DNA from: Pseudomonas sp. 30_B
Lineage (GTDB): Bacteria; Pseudomonadota; Gammaproteobacteria; Pseudomonadales; Pseudomonadaceae
DNA length: 64,000 bases
Assembly: GCF_017491605.1 (NCBI RefSeq)
Contig: NZ_JAFGYY010000009.1
Location: 62,001 to 126,000, forward strand
Reading direction: 5' to 3'
Below are positions 33,237 to 44,822 of this stretch, in pieces. Below the pieces are notes generated by a model. It was not told where the DNA came from. It did no database searches and saw nothing but the letters and a program-made list of their open reading frames with translations. Numbering within the stretch: the first letter of the stretch is position 1; every line of letters begins with the position of its first letter. The position numbers were made by a program, and so were the translations under genes.

Positions 33237-35197
33237 TGAGCAAGATCGATACCCTGCTGGTGGCCAACCGCGGCGAGATCGCCTGCCGCGTGATGCGCAC
33301 CGCCAAGGCCCTGGGCCTGACCACCGTGGCCGTGCACAGCGCCACCGACCGCAACGCCCGCCACGTCGAAGAGGCGGACATCGCCATCGACCTGGGCGGC
33401 GCCAAACCGGCCGAAAGCTACCTGCGCGCGGACGCCGTGCTGGCCGCCGCGAAAGCCGCCGGCGCCCAGGCCATCCACCCCGGCTATGGCTTCCTCTCGG
33501 AGAACGCCGGCTTCGCCCGCGCCTGCGAAGAGGCCGGGCTGATCTTCCTCGGCCCGCCGGCCAGCGCCATCGACGCCATGGGCAGCAAGTCCGCCGCCAA
33601 GGCGCTGATGGAAACCGCCGGCGTGCCGCTGGTGCCCGGCTACCACGGCGAGGCCCAGGACTACGCCACCTTCCAGCGCGAGGCGCAGCGCATCGGCTAC
33701 CCGGTGCTGCTGAAAGCCGCCGCCGGCGGTGGCGGCAAGGGCATGAAGGTGGTGGAGCGCGAGGCCGAACTGGCCGAGGCGCTGGAATCCGCCCAGCGTG
33801 AAGCGCAGTCCGGTTTCGGCGACTCGCGCATGCTGGTGGAGAAATACCTGACCAAGCCGCGCCACGTGGAAATCCAGGTATTCGCCGATAAGCACGGCAA
33901 CTGCCTGTACCTCAACGAGCGCGACTGCTCGATCCAGCGCCGCCACCAGAAGGTGGTGGAGGAAGCGCCGGCTCCGGGCCTCTCCCTCGAACTGCGCCAG
34001 GGCATGGGCGAAGCCGCCGTGCGCGCTGCCCAGGCCATCGGCTACGTCGGCGCCGGCACCGTGGAATTCCTCTACGACGAAGGCAGCGGCCAGTTCTTCT
34101 TCATGGAAATGAACACCCGCCTGCAAGTGGAGCACCCGGTCACCGAAGCCATCACCGGCCTCGACCTGGTGGCCTGGCAGATTCGCGTCGCTCGTGGCGA
34201 GCCGCTGCCGATCACCCAGGAACAGGTGCCGCTGATCGGCCACGCCATCGAAGTGCGCCTCTACGCCGAAGACCCCGAAGGCGGCTTCCTGCCCGCCAGC
34301 GGCCACCTCGCGCTGTACCGAGAACCCGCCGCCGGCCCCGGCCGCCGGGTGGACAGCGGTATCCGCGAGGGCGACGACATCTCGCCGTTCTACGACCCGA
34401 TGCTGGCCAAGCTGATCGCCTGGGGCGAGAACCGCGAGGAAGCGCGCCAGCGCCTGCTGTCGATGCTCGGCGAAACCGCCGTTGGCGGCTTCAAGACCAA
34501 CCTCGCGTTCCTGCGCCGCGTGCTGGCCCACCCGGCCTTCGCCGCGGGCGAACTGGATACCGGCTTCATCGGCCGCTACCAGGAAGACCTGCTGCCCGCC
34601 CCCTCCGCCCTGCCCGAGCGTTTCTGGCAGCTCGCCGCCGAGGCCTGGGTGCAGAGCGAAGCCGCCCGCGTGCGTGGCGACGACGCCCACTCGCCCTGGT
34701 CCGCCCAGAGCGGCTGGCGCAGCGGCCTGCCGGGGGAAACCGACCTGCACCTGCTGGCCAAGGGCGAATCGCAGGTGGTACGCCTGCGTCATGCCGACGG
34801 CCAGCGTATCGCCAAGCTCGACGGTCAGTGGCTGGATGTGAAGGACGGCGAAATCCGTCGTCGTCACCAGGTGATCCGCCGGGGCGACAGCCTCTACCTG
34901 GAATGGAACGGCGAGCTGGTCAGCGTGCAGCGCTTCGACCCGATTGCCGAAGCCGAAGCGGCCCACGCCCACCATGGCGGGCTGGGCGCACCGATGAACG
35001 GCAGCATCGTGCGCATCCTGGTCGAGCCCGGCCAGAGCGTCGAAGCCGGCGCCGCGCTGGTGGTGCTCGAAGCCATGAAGATGGAACACAGCATTCGCGC
35101 GCCGCACGCTGGCGTGGTGAAATCGCTGTATTGCAGCGAAGGCGAACTGGTGTCGGAAGGTACCGCACTGGTCGAATTGGAAGAAGCGCCGGCCTGA
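33236..35197 (+). CDS. liuD: Methylcrotonyl-CoA carboxylase, biotin-bearing (alpha) subunit
   Basis: 653 residues. Biotin carboxylase domain first (about 1-445) with the ATP-grasp loop KAAAGGGGKGMK and the EMNTRLQVEHPVTE motif, then a linker domain and a C-terminal biotin carrier domain with LEAMKMEH, where Lys615 is the biotin site. It forms a complex with LiuB. Coupled to liuC by a 1-bp overlap. Length and domain order are standard for the family. Confidence 0.94.
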   Translation: MSKIDTLLVANRGEIACRVMRTAKALGLTTVAVHSATDRNARHVEEADIAIDLGGAKPAESYLRADAVLAAAKAAGAQAIHPGYGFLSENAGFARACEEAGLIFLGPPASAIDAMGSKSAAKALMETAGVPLVPGYHGEAQDYATFQREAQRIGYPVLLKAAAGGGGKGMKVVEREAELAEALESAQREAQSGFGDSRMLVEKYLTKPRHVEIQVFADKHGNCLYLNERDCSIQRRHQKVVEEAPAPGLSLELRQGMGEAAVRAAQAIGYVGAGTVEFLYDEGSGQFFFMEMNTRLQVEHPVTEAITGLDLVAWQIRVARGEPLPITQEQVPLIGHAIEVRLYAEDPEGGFLPASGHLALYREPAAGPGRRVDSGIREGDDISPFYDPMLAKLIAWGENREEARQRLLSMLGETAVGGFKTNLAFLRRVLAHPAFAAGELDTGFIGRYQEDLLPAPSALPERFWQLAAEAWVQSEAARVRGDDAHSPWSAQSGWRSGLPGETDLHLLAKGESQVVRLRHADGQRIAKLDGQWLDVKDGEIRRRHQVIRRGDSLYLEWNGELVSVQRFDPIAEAEAAHAHHGGLGAPMNGSIVRILVEPGQSVEAGAALVVLEAMKMEHSIRAPHAGVVKSLYCSEGELVSEGTALVELEEAPA

Positions 35198-35208
35198 CGC
35201 CGGCTCTT

Positions 35209-35283
35209 GTAGGGCGCATAACGCGCCAGCGTTATCCGCCGCGCAGTTACGGCGGATAAAGCGTTCCGCTTTATGCGCCCTAC
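35209..35283. repeat. GTAGGGCGCATAA...TTATGCGCCCTAC inverted repeat
   Basis: A third repeat family: outer arms GTAGGGCGCATAA / TTATGCGCCCTAC and inner GTTATCCGCCG / CGGCGGATAA. One more copy is at 44207-44282, there with GGATAACGC-type right arm. Confidence 0.8.
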
Positions 35284-35315
35284 ATGACTTCCGCCTGATA
35301 CCGATGCCGCTTTTT

Positions 35316-35409
35316 GTAGGAGCGAGCTTGCTCGCGAACCCGCATCACTCCGGTCACTCAGGGTGCCATGCGTTCGCGAGCAAGGACTAGGCGTCCCCCT
35401 CGGTCCTAC
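35316..35409. repeat. GTAGGAGC repeat with GGCGTCCCCCTCGG variant right arm
   Basis: The left arm is the usual GTAGGAGCGAGCTTGCTCGC, but the right arm reads GCGAGCAAGGACTAGGCGTCCCCCTCGGTCCTAC: a string of about 13 bases takes the place of the normal CTCG. It ends 45 bp before the liuE ATG. Confidence 0.75.
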
Positions 35410-35454
35410 GAAGAGCCAAAGCTGCCCTTCGCACGAATCCAACGAGGACATTCC

Positions 35455-36357
35455 ATGACCCTGCCCCAATCCGTCCGCCTGGTCGAAGTCGGCCCGCGCG
35501 ACGGCCTGCAGAACGAGAAACAGCCCATCGCCGTCGCCGACAAGGTACGCCTGGTGGACGACCTGACCGCCGCCGGCCTGAGCTACATCGAAGTCGGCAG
35601 CTTCGTCTCGCCCAAATGGGTGCCGCAGATGGCCGGCTCGGCGGAAGTCTTCGCCGGCATCCAGCAGAAGGCCGGCGTCACCTACGCCGCCTTGGCGCCG
35701 AACCTGAAGGGCTTCGAAGCCGCGCTGGAGTCCCAGGTCAAGGAAGTCGCGGTGTTCGCCGCCGCCTCCGAGGCCTTCTCGCAGAAGAACATCAACTGCT
35801 CGATCAAGGAAAGCCTGGAGCGCTTCGTCCCGGTGATGGAAGCGGCCCGCCAGCACGGCGTGCGCGTGCGCGGCTACGTCTCCTGCGTGCTCGGCTGCCC
35901 CTACCAGGGCGAAGTGGACGCGGAACAGGTCGCCGCCGTTGCCGCGGAACTGCATGCCATGGGCTGCTATGAGGTCTCCCTGGGCGACACCATCGGCGTC
36001 GGCACCGCCGGCGCCACCCGCCGCATGTTCGAAGTGGTCGGCCAGCGCGTGCCACGCGCGCAACTGGCCGGGCACTTCCACGACACCTACGGCCAGGCCA
36101 CGGCGAACATCTACGCCAGCCTGCTGGAAGGCATCGCCGTGTTCGACAGCTCGGTCGCCGGCCTGGGCGGCTGCCCCTACGCCAAGGGCGCCACCGGCAA
36201 CGTCGCCACCGAGGACGTGCTCTACCTGCTCAACGGCCTGGGCATCCACACCGGCATTGACCTGGACCAGTTGATCGACGCCGGCCAGCGTATCTGCGCG
36301 GTGCTGGACAAACCCAACGGCTCGCGCGTGGCCAAGGCGCAGCTGTCCAAGCGCTGA
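35455..36357 (+). CDS. liuE: Hydroxymethylglutaryl-CoA lyase
   Basis: 300-residue TIM-barrel lyase that splits HMG-CoA to acetoacetate and acetyl-CoA. VEVGPRDGLQNE at the N-terminus binds the divalent metal and the substrate, SLGDTIGVGT and GHFHDTYGQA supply further metal ligands, and the catalytic cysteine is in the GLGGCPYAKGATGNVATED signature. The in-frame ORF upstream comes only from the palindromic repeat, so ATG 35455 is used. Last gene of the liu set; its acetoacetate can be taken up by the acetoacetyl-CoA synthetase encoded at 41933. Confidence 0.93.
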   Translation: MTLPQSVRLVEVGPRDGLQNEKQPIAVADKVRLVDDLTAAGLSYIEVGSFVSPKWVPQMAGSAEVFAGIQQKAGVTYAALAPNLKGFEAALESQVKEVAVFAAASEAFSQKNINCSIKESLERFVPVMEAARQHGVRVRGYVSCVLGCPYQGEVDAEQVAAVAAELHAMGCYEVSLGDTIGVGTAGATRRMFEVVGQRVPRAQLAGHFHDTYGQATANIYASLLEGIAVFDSSVAGLGGCPYAKGATGNVATEDVLYLLNGLGIHTGIDLDQLIDAGQRICAVLDKPNGSRVAKAQLSKR

Positions 36358-36370
36358 GCCGGCGCACACC

Positions 36371-36464
36371 GTAGGAGCGGACTCTGTCCGCGATGGGTCG
36401 GCCCGGCACCGTCTGGCAGGAAGGTGCCGGCTTCAGGTCAATCGCGGACGGAGTCCGCTCCTAC
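36371..36464. repeat. GTAGGAGC palindromic repeat, GCGGACTCTGTCCGC inner type
   Basis: GTAGGAGCGGACTCTGTCCGCGAT and ATCGCGGACGGAGTCCGCTCCTAC around a 46-bp spacer that itself contains GGCACC/GGTGCC pairing. Lies between liuE and hbcR. Confidence 0.85.
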
Positions 36465-36550
36465 GAAACTCTCACCCATTCATCACTGCTGACCCTGCCG
36501 CCGCATCCCGGTACAGTGCGCCCTCTGCCCTCCTCGCGCACGGCCCGCTT

Positions 36551-37975
<1,425 letters not shown>

Positions 37976-37981
37976 CCTGAA

Positions 37982-37997
37982 GTCTCAAAAAAGAGAC
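37982..37997. promoter_or_regulatory. HbcR candidate site 1
   Basis: GTCTC-AAAAAA-GAGAC, a perfect dyad beginning seven bases after the hbcR stop codon. Confidence 0.7.
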
Positions 37998-37999
37998 AT

Positions 38000-38015
38000 A
38001 TCTCAAAATAGAGAC
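38000..38015. promoter_or_regulatory. HbcR candidate site 2
   Basis: ATCTC-AAAATA-GAGAC, 18 bp centre-to-centre from site 1, one mismatch from the perfect dyad. Confidence 0.7.
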
Positions 38016-38067
38016 AAAGCCCTATCCCGCTGGATTTCGCACCTTCTGGCAAAGCCTCCTGACATCC

Positions 38068-38083
38068 GTCTCCATTCAGAGAC
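38068..38083. promoter_or_regulatory. HbcR candidate site 3
   Basis: GTCTC-CATTCA-GAGAC, a perfect dyad 65 bp upstream of the -24 box. A degenerate fourth copy, ATCTCAAAATAAGAC, is at 38109-38123. Confidence 0.7.
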
Positions 38084-38147
38084 AAATGTCATGCCTCGGC
38101 AACCGCCAATCTCAAAATAAGACTTATAAATCAAATAGTTACAATCC

Positions 38148-38163
38148 TGGCACGGTACTCGCT
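38148..38163 (+). promoter_or_regulatory. sigma54 -24/-12 promoter of the 3-hydroxybutyrate operon
   Basis: TGGCACGGTACTCGCT matches the sigma54 consensus except C for T in the -12 half. It lies 132 bp before the porin ATG and downstream of the dyad array. Confidence 0.8.
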
Positions 38164-38294
38164 ATGTCGCCTTTCGCGGCCACCCGCCGCACAGCCGACA
38201 TAACAACAATCAACGCTGCCCAAACGCGAACACACCCCAGCGGACATCACGGCCAGTCCCGCTTCGCACACGGCGCCGCGTCAGGAGATCACCG

Positions 38295-39560
38295 ATGAGC
38301 CGTTCCACGCTCAATCATGCCGCCGTTCTGACCGCCCTCGGTTCCGCCCTCGCCCTTTCGCCCCAGGCCTTCGCCGAATTTCTCGCCGACAGCAAGGCCA
38401 GCGTCGAACTGCGCAACTTCTATTTCAATCGCGATTTCCGCCAGGACAACGCCGCGCAGTCCAAGCAGGACGAATGGGCCCAGGGCTTCCTGCTGCGCTA
38501 CGAATCCGGTTACACCGAAGGCACCATCGGCGTGGGTGTCGATGCCCTCGGCCTGCTCGGCGTGAAGCTCGATTCGAGCCCCGACCGCGCCGGCTCCGGC
38601 CTGCTCCCGCGCGACAGGCAGAAGGTCAACGGCGCGCCCGACGACTACAGCGAACTGGGCCTGACCGCCAAGCTGCGCGCCTCCAAGAGCGTACTGAAGA
38701 TCGGCACCCTGCTGCCCAAGCTGCCCACCGTGCTGGCCAACGATTCACGCCTGCTGCCGCAGACCTTCGAAGGCGCGCACCTGAATTCCGCCGAGTTCGC
38801 CGGCCTGACCTTCGACGGCGGCCGCCTGCGCCAGGTGAGCCAGCGCGACTCGTCCAACCGCGAAGACATGACCGTCACCACCGGCAACGCGCGCGGCATC
38901 GTCGCCACCGATACCAGCGACCAGTTCGACTTCGCCGGCCTGAGCTACAAGTGGACGCCGCAACTGACCACCGGCTACAACTACGCCAAGCTCGACGGGC
39001 TCTACGATCAGCACATCATCAACCTGGTGCACGTGCTGCCCGTCGCCGCCGGCCAGTCGCTGAAGACCGACCTGCGCTACGCCCGCTCCGACGACGACGG
39101 CCACAGCAACGTCGACAACCGCGCCTTCGGCGCCATGCTCACCTACACCCTGGGCGGCCACGGCTTCGGCGCCGGCTACCAGTCCATGAGCGGCGACACC
39201 GGTTTCGCCTATATCGGCGGCACCGACGCCTTCCTGGTCAACTTCGTGCAGATCGGCGACTTCGCCAACCGCGACGAGAAGTCCTGGCAAGCCCGCTACG
39301 ACTATGACTTCGCCGCCCTCGGCGTGCCCGGCCTGACCTTCATGACGCGCTACCTGTCCGGCGACAGCATCGACCTGGGTGCGAACCGCCCCGAAGGCGA
39401 GGAATGGGAGCGCGATACCGACATCGGCTACGTGGTGCAGAGCGGCCCGCTGAAGAACGTCGGGGTGAAATGGCGCAATGCAACCGTACGGACCAGCCAC
39501 TTCGGCAACGACCTGGACGAGAACCGCCTGATCGTCAGCTACGTGCTGCCGCTCTGGTAA
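38295..39560 (+). CDS. OprD-family outer-membrane porin
   Basis: 421 residues with a signal peptide (LTALGSALALSPQAFA). The mature start EFLADSKASVELRNFYFNRDFR is the OprD family beginning; strand-turn repeats such as KLRASKSVLKIGTLLPKLPTVLANDSRLLPQTFEGA and SYKWTPQLTTGYNYAKL follow and the barrel ends in LIVSYVLPLW. OprD channels admit carboxylates and amino acids, so uptake of 3-hydroxybutyrate or a related acid is likely. First gene after the sigma54 promoter. I do not recall a porin at this position in P. aeruginosa, so its presence in the operon may be a lineage feature. Confidence 0.88.
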   Translation: MSRSTLNHAAVLTALGSALALSPQAFAEFLADSKASVELRNFYFNRDFRQDNAAQSKQDEWAQGFLLRYESGYTEGTIGVGVDALGLLGVKLDSSPDRAGSGLLPRDRQKVNGAPDDYSELGLTAKLRASKSVLKIGTLLPKLPTVLANDSRLLPQTFEGAHLNSAEFAGLTFDGGRLRQVSQRDSSNREDMTVTTGNARGIVATDTSDQFDFAGLSYKWTPQLTTGYNYAKLDGLYDQHIINLVHVLPVAAGQSLKTDLRYARSDDDGHSNVDNRAFGAMLTYTLGGHGFGAGYQSMSGDTGFAYIGGTDAFLVNFVQIGDFANRDEKSWQARYDYDFAALGVPGLTFMTRYLSGDSIDLGANRPEGEEWERDTDIGYVVQSGPLKNVGVKWRNATVRTSHFGNDLDENRLIVSYVLPLW

Positions 39561-39637
39561 CCGCCTGATCGTCACGCGTTCCCATTACAACAAGAACGAC
39601 GCGCGGCCCTGGCCGCGCTGAACCTGGAGATACTTCG

Positions 39638-41029
39638 ATGAGCGTGGTCATCGCCCTCGCGGCCCTCGCCCTGCTGATGCTCGCCGCCTACCGCGGCTAC
39701 AGTGTGATCCTCTTCGCCCCCATCGCCGCGCTGCTCGCGGTGCTGCTGACCGATCCCTCCGCCGTCGCCCCGGCCTTCACCGGGGTGTTCATGGAGAAGA
39801 TGGTCGGCTTCGTCAAACTCTACTTCCCGGTGTTCCTGCTCGGCGCGGTGTTCGGCAAGCTGATCGAGCTGTCGGGCTTCTCGCGCTCCATCGTCGCCGC
39901 CGCCATCCGCCTGCTCGGCACCAGCCAGGCGATGCTGGTGATCGTGCTGGTCTGCGCCCTGCTCACCTACGGCGGCGTCTCGCTGTTCGTGGTGGTGTTC
40001 GCGGTCTACCCCTTCGCCGCCGAGATGTTCCGCCAGAGCGACATTCCCAAGCGGCTGATCCCGGCGACCATCGCCCTGGGCGCGTTCAGCTTCACCATGG
40101 ACGCCCTGCCCGGCACCCCGCAGATCCAGAACATCATCCCCACCGCCTTCTTCAATACCACCGGCTGGGCCGCGCCTTGGCTGGGGCTGATCGGCAGCCT
40201 GTTCGTGTTCACCGTGGGCATGCTGTTCCTCCGCCGCCAGGCCGGCAAGGCGCGCGCCGTCGGCGAGGGCTATGGCACCGAGCTGCGCAACGAGCCGGAA
40301 ACCGCCGACGACATCAAGCTGCCCCACCCGCTGCTGGCGCTCTCGCCGCTGGTGCTGGTGGGCATCGCCAACCTGCTGTTCACCCACTGGATTCCGCAGG
40401 TCTACGGCAAGACCCACAGCCTGCAACTGGCCGGCATGGCCGCGCCGGTGGCCAGCGACGTGGCCAAGCTGACCGGCATCTGGGCAGTGCAGGCGGCGCT
40501 GCTGCTGGGCATCCTGCTGGTGCTGGTGACGAGCTTTGCGGTGATCCGCAGCAGGATCGCCGAAGGCAGCAAGACCGCCGTGTCCGGCGCGCTGCTGGCG
40601 GCCATGAATACCGCCTCGGAATACGGCTTCGGCGCGGTGATCGCCTCCCTGCCGGGCTTCCTGGTGCTGGCCGACGCGCTGAAGAAGATTCCCGATCCGC
40701 TGGTCAACGAGGCCATCACCGTCACCAGCCTGGCCGGCATCACCGGGTCGGCGTCGGGCGGCATGAGCATCGCCCTGGCGGCCATGTCCGAGCAGTTCAT
40801 CGCCGCCGCCCACGCCGCCAACATCCCGCTGGAAGTGCTGCACCGGGTCGCGGCCATGGCCTCCGGCGGCATGGACACCCTGCCGCACAACGGCGCGGTC
40901 ATCACCCTGCTCGCGGTCACCGGCCTGACCCACCGCGAAGCCTACAAGGACATCTTCGCCATCACCCTGATCAAGACCCTCGCGGTGTTCGTGGTGATCG
41001 GCACTTTCTATGCCACCGGGATTGTATAA
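39638..41029 (+). CDS. hbcT: GntP-family carrier for 3-hydroxybutyrate
   Basis: 463 residues, about 12 hydrophobic segments. FAPIAALLAVLLTDPS near the N-terminus, FVVVFAVYPFAAEMFR and the SFTMDALPGTPQIQNIIPTAFF segment fit the GntP/citrate-type permease group, and the C-terminal AASGGMDTLPHNGAVITLLAVTGLTHREAYKD is typical. The corresponding gene in P. aeruginosa (PA2004, hbcT) lies between hbcR and bdhA as here. The substrate is assigned from that context. Confidence 0.8.
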   Translation: MSVVIALAALALLMLAAYRGYSVILFAPIAALLAVLLTDPSAVAPAFTGVFMEKMVGFVKLYFPVFLLGAVFGKLIELSGFSRSIVAAAIRLLGTSQAMLVIVLVCALLTYGGVSLFVVVFAVYPFAAEMFRQSDIPKRLIPATIALGAFSFTMDALPGTPQIQNIIPTAFFNTTGWAAPWLGLIGSLFVFTVGMLFLRRQAGKARAVGEGYGTELRNEPETADDIKLPHPLLALSPLVLVGIANLLFTHWIPQVYGKTHSLQLAGMAAPVASDVAKLTGIWAVQAALLLGILLVLVTSFAVIRSRIAEGSKTAVSGALLAAMNTASEYGFGAVIASLPGFLVLADALKKIPDPLVNEAITVTSLAGITGSASGGMSIALAAMSEQFIAAAHAANIPLEVLHRVAAMASGGMDTLPHNGAVITLLAVTGLTHREAYKDIFAITLIKTLAVFVVIGTFYATGIV

Positions 41030-41087
41030 GCCGGTTGTCTTCAAGCGGTCGCCGCGCGGCGACCGCCCCGTTCCAGAGGAGATTTGC

Positions 41088-41858
41088 ATGACTCTCAAAG
41101 GCAGGACCGCACTGGTCACCGGCTCCACCAGCGGCATCGGCCTGGGCATCGCCGCGCGCCTCGCGCAGGCGGGCGCCAACGTGGTGGTCAACGGCTTCGG
41201 CGATATCGATGCTGCGGTGCGCGAGCTGTCGGTGCACGGCACGCGCATCGGCCACCATGGGGCCGATATGGCACAACCCGAGCAGATCGCCGAGATGATC
41301 GCCTACGTCGAGCGCGAGTTCGGCGGCCTCGACATCCTGGTCAACAACGCCGGCATCCAGCACGTCGCGGCTCTGGAAGAGTTCCCCGTGGAGCGCTGGA
41401 ACGCGATCATCGCCATCAACCTCTCCTCGGTGTTCCACACCACCCGCCTGGCGCTGCCGGGCATGCGCCAGCGCGGCTGGGGGCGCATCCTCAACATCGC
41501 GTCCACCCACGGCCTGGTCGCCTCCGCCGGCAAGAGCGCCTACGTGGCGGCCAAGCACGGGGTGATCGGCCTGACCAAGACCACCGCCCTGGAAACCGCC
41601 ACCAGCGCCATCACCTGCAACGCCATCTGCCCCGGCTGGGTGCTGACGCCGCTCGTCCAGCAGCAGATCGATGCGCGCATCGCGGCCGGAGCCAGCCCCG
41701 AGCAGGCGCGCCACGACCTGCTGGCGGAAAAACAGCCGTCGCTGGAATTCGTCACCGCCGACCAGCTCGGCGAGCTGGCGCTATTCTTGTGCAGTGAGGC
41801 TGCCGCTCAGGTCCGTGGCGCCGCCTGGAACATGGATGGCGGCTGGGTCGCCCAATGA
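41088..41858 (+). CDS. bdhA: D-3-hydroxybutyrate dehydrogenase
   Basis: Short-chain dehydrogenase of 256 residues: TGSTSGIGLGIA for NAD, NNAGIQHV, catalytic Ser in NIASTHGL, and YVAAK with the catalytic Tyr-Lys. ETATSAITCNAICPGWVLTPLVQQQI is the hallmark of the 3-hydroxybutyrate branch. It yields acetoacetate in the cytoplasm. AGAGGAG lies upstream of ATG 41088. The next gene activates its product. Confidence 0.92.
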   Translation: MTLKGRTALVTGSTSGIGLGIAARLAQAGANVVVNGFGDIDAAVRELSVHGTRIGHHGADMAQPEQIAEMIAYVEREFGGLDILVNNAGIQHVAALEEFPVERWNAIIAINLSSVFHTTRLALPGMRQRGWGRILNIASTHGLVASAGKSAYVAAKHGVIGLTKTTALETATSAITCNAICPGWVLTPLVQQQIDARIAAGASPEQARHDLLAEKQPSLEFVTADQLGELALFLCSEAAAQVRGAAWNMDGGWVAQ

Positions 41859-41932
41859 CCGCGAAGGCCTCCGGTCAAGTTGCCTGGCGTCGTCCGACAA
41901 ACGGCGCCCACCGATCCTTGCTGGAGTCGTCA

Positions 41933-43888
<1,956 letters not shown>

Positions 43889-43919
43889 GGTTCTCAGGTG
43901 ACGCGGTGCCGACGCTATC

Positions 43920-44038
43920 CCCTCACCCCAACCCTCTCCCAGAGGGAGAGGGGGCAGATTGTGCCGACTGACACCATGGCCGCTCACTGCACCGAACGGT
44001 CCCCTCTCCCGCGTGCGGGAGAGGGTTAGGGTGAGGGG
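43920..44038. repeat. CCCTCACCC...GGGTGAGGG inverted repeat
   Basis: Third full copy; very close to 10536-10654 including the GCACCGAACGGTCCCCTCTC string. Followed 11 bp later by a GTAGGAGC element, the same pairing as at 5.5 and 10.6 kb. Confidence 0.8.
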
Positions 44039-44049
44039 CTCTTGCTCTC

Positions 44050-44129
44050 GTAGGAGCGGACTCCGTCCGCGATCGTTTTCAGGCCGCAACGCCATGCAGG
44101 CTCTGGTTCGCGAGCAAGCTCGCTCCTAC
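44050..44129. repeat. GTAGGAGC repeat with unlike arms
   Basis: Left arm GCGGACTCCGTCCGCGATC, right arm GGTTCGCGAGCAAGCTCGC; only the outer GTAGGAGC/GCTCCTAC ends pair. Another recombinant of two subtypes. Confidence 0.75.
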
Positions 44130-44152
44130 GAAGAGCGCCGCGGCGTATGTCT

Positions 44153-44192
44153 GTAGGAGCGAGGGGGACGCCATCGTTATTGCTCGCGAACC
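44153..44192. repeat. GTAGGAGC half-element with GAGGGGGACGCC
   Basis: GTAGGAGCGAGGGGGACGCCATCGTTATTGCTCGCGAACC; the inverse of the right arm at 35376-35409. No partner arm follows. Confidence 0.65.
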
Positions 44193-44206
44193 CTGCCCGC
44201 AGCGTC

Positions 44207-44282
44207 GTAGGGCGCATAACCTGGAACAGGTTATCCGCCGGCAATCCTGCGGCGGATAACGCTGACGCGTTATCCGCCCTAC
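44207..44282. repeat. GTAGGGCGCATAA-family inverted repeat
   Basis: GTAGGGCGCATAACCTGGAAC...GCGGATAACGCTGACGCGTTATCCGCCCTAC. The right end is a changed form of the 35209 copy (GGATAACGC instead of GGATAAAGC, CCGCCCTAC instead of TGCGCCCTAC). Confidence 0.75.
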
Positions 44283-44311
44283 CAGAGCGGACCGTACGTC
44301 AGCCAATCAGA

Positions 44312-44340
44312 CACCGCCCGGATGCGTGGTCCGGGCGGTG
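44312..44340 (-). terminator. Hairpin just after pcaC
   Basis: CACCGCCCGG / CCGGGCGGTG with a 9-base loop, four bases beyond the pcaC stop. There is no clear T run, so termination may be partial or Rho-assisted. Confidence 0.6.
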
Positions 44341-44344
44341 CTGA

Positions 44345-44743
44345 TCAGGCGTCGCCCAGCGACTCGGTGCCCAGCTCGCTCCACACTTCCTCGGCAAGGT
44401 GGAACGTCGCATTGGCAGCGGGAATGCCGCAGTAGATCGCGCTCTGCAGCAGCACTTCCTTGATCTCCTCGCGGCTCACGCCGTTGTTGCGCGCGGCGCG
44501 CAGGTGCAGCTTGAGCTCACCCTCGCGGTTCATGCCGATCAGCATGGCGATGGTGATCAGGCTGCGGGTGTGGCGCGGCAGGCCCGGGCGGGTCCAGATG
44601 TCACCCCAGGCGTGGCGGGTGATCATTTCCTGGAACTCTTCGTTGAAGGCCGTGCGGTTCTGCAGGCTGCGGTCGACATGGGCATCGCCCAGCACCGCAC
44701 GGCGCACCTGCATGCCGGCTTCGTAGCGTTCTTTTTCGTCCAT
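44345..44743 (-). CDS. pcaC: 4-Carboxymuconolactone decarboxylase
   Basis: 132-residue AhpD-fold decarboxylase that turns 4-carboxymuconolactone to 3-oxoadipate enol-lactone in the protocatechuate branch. Sequence landmarks: YEAGMQVRRAVLGDAHVDRSL at the start and HLRAARNNGVSREEIKEVLLQSAIYCGIPAANATFHLAEEV at the end, the usual C-terminal signature. GGAG lies six bases before ATG 44743; the longer in-frame ORF is repeat-derived. Last gene of the pcaIJFBDC set, separated from pcaD by a palindromic repeat. Confidence 0.92.
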   Translation of the reverse strand: MDEKERYEAGMQVRRAVLGDAHVDRSLQNRTAFNEEFQEMITRHAWGDIWTRPGLPRHTRSLITIAMLIGMNREGELKLHLRAARNNGVSREEIKEVLLQSAIYCGIPAANATFHLAEEVWSELGTESLGDA

Positions 44744-44764
44744 CTCTAACTCCGAAGTGAGCCT

Positions 44765-44810
44765 GTAGGAGCGCGCCATGCGCGCGATCGCGGGCATGGC
44801 CCGCTCCTAC
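44765..44810. repeat. GTAGGAGC repeat, short type, inside the pca operon
   Basis: Located in the 79-bp pcaD-pcaC spacer. It could form a hairpin in the polycistronic mRNA. Confidence 0.85.
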
Positions 44811-44822
44811 AAGGAAAAGCAA

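Noticed and set aside
35368-35454. An N-terminal extension of liuE.
   Set aside because: The extra 29 codons come from a palindromic repeat; the family starts at ATG 35455.
44761-44812. Peptides such as MPAIARMARSY or MRAIAGMARSY in several frames.
   Set aside because: These are translations of the short GTAGGAGC repeat; they explain spurious N-terminal extensions of pcaC and others.
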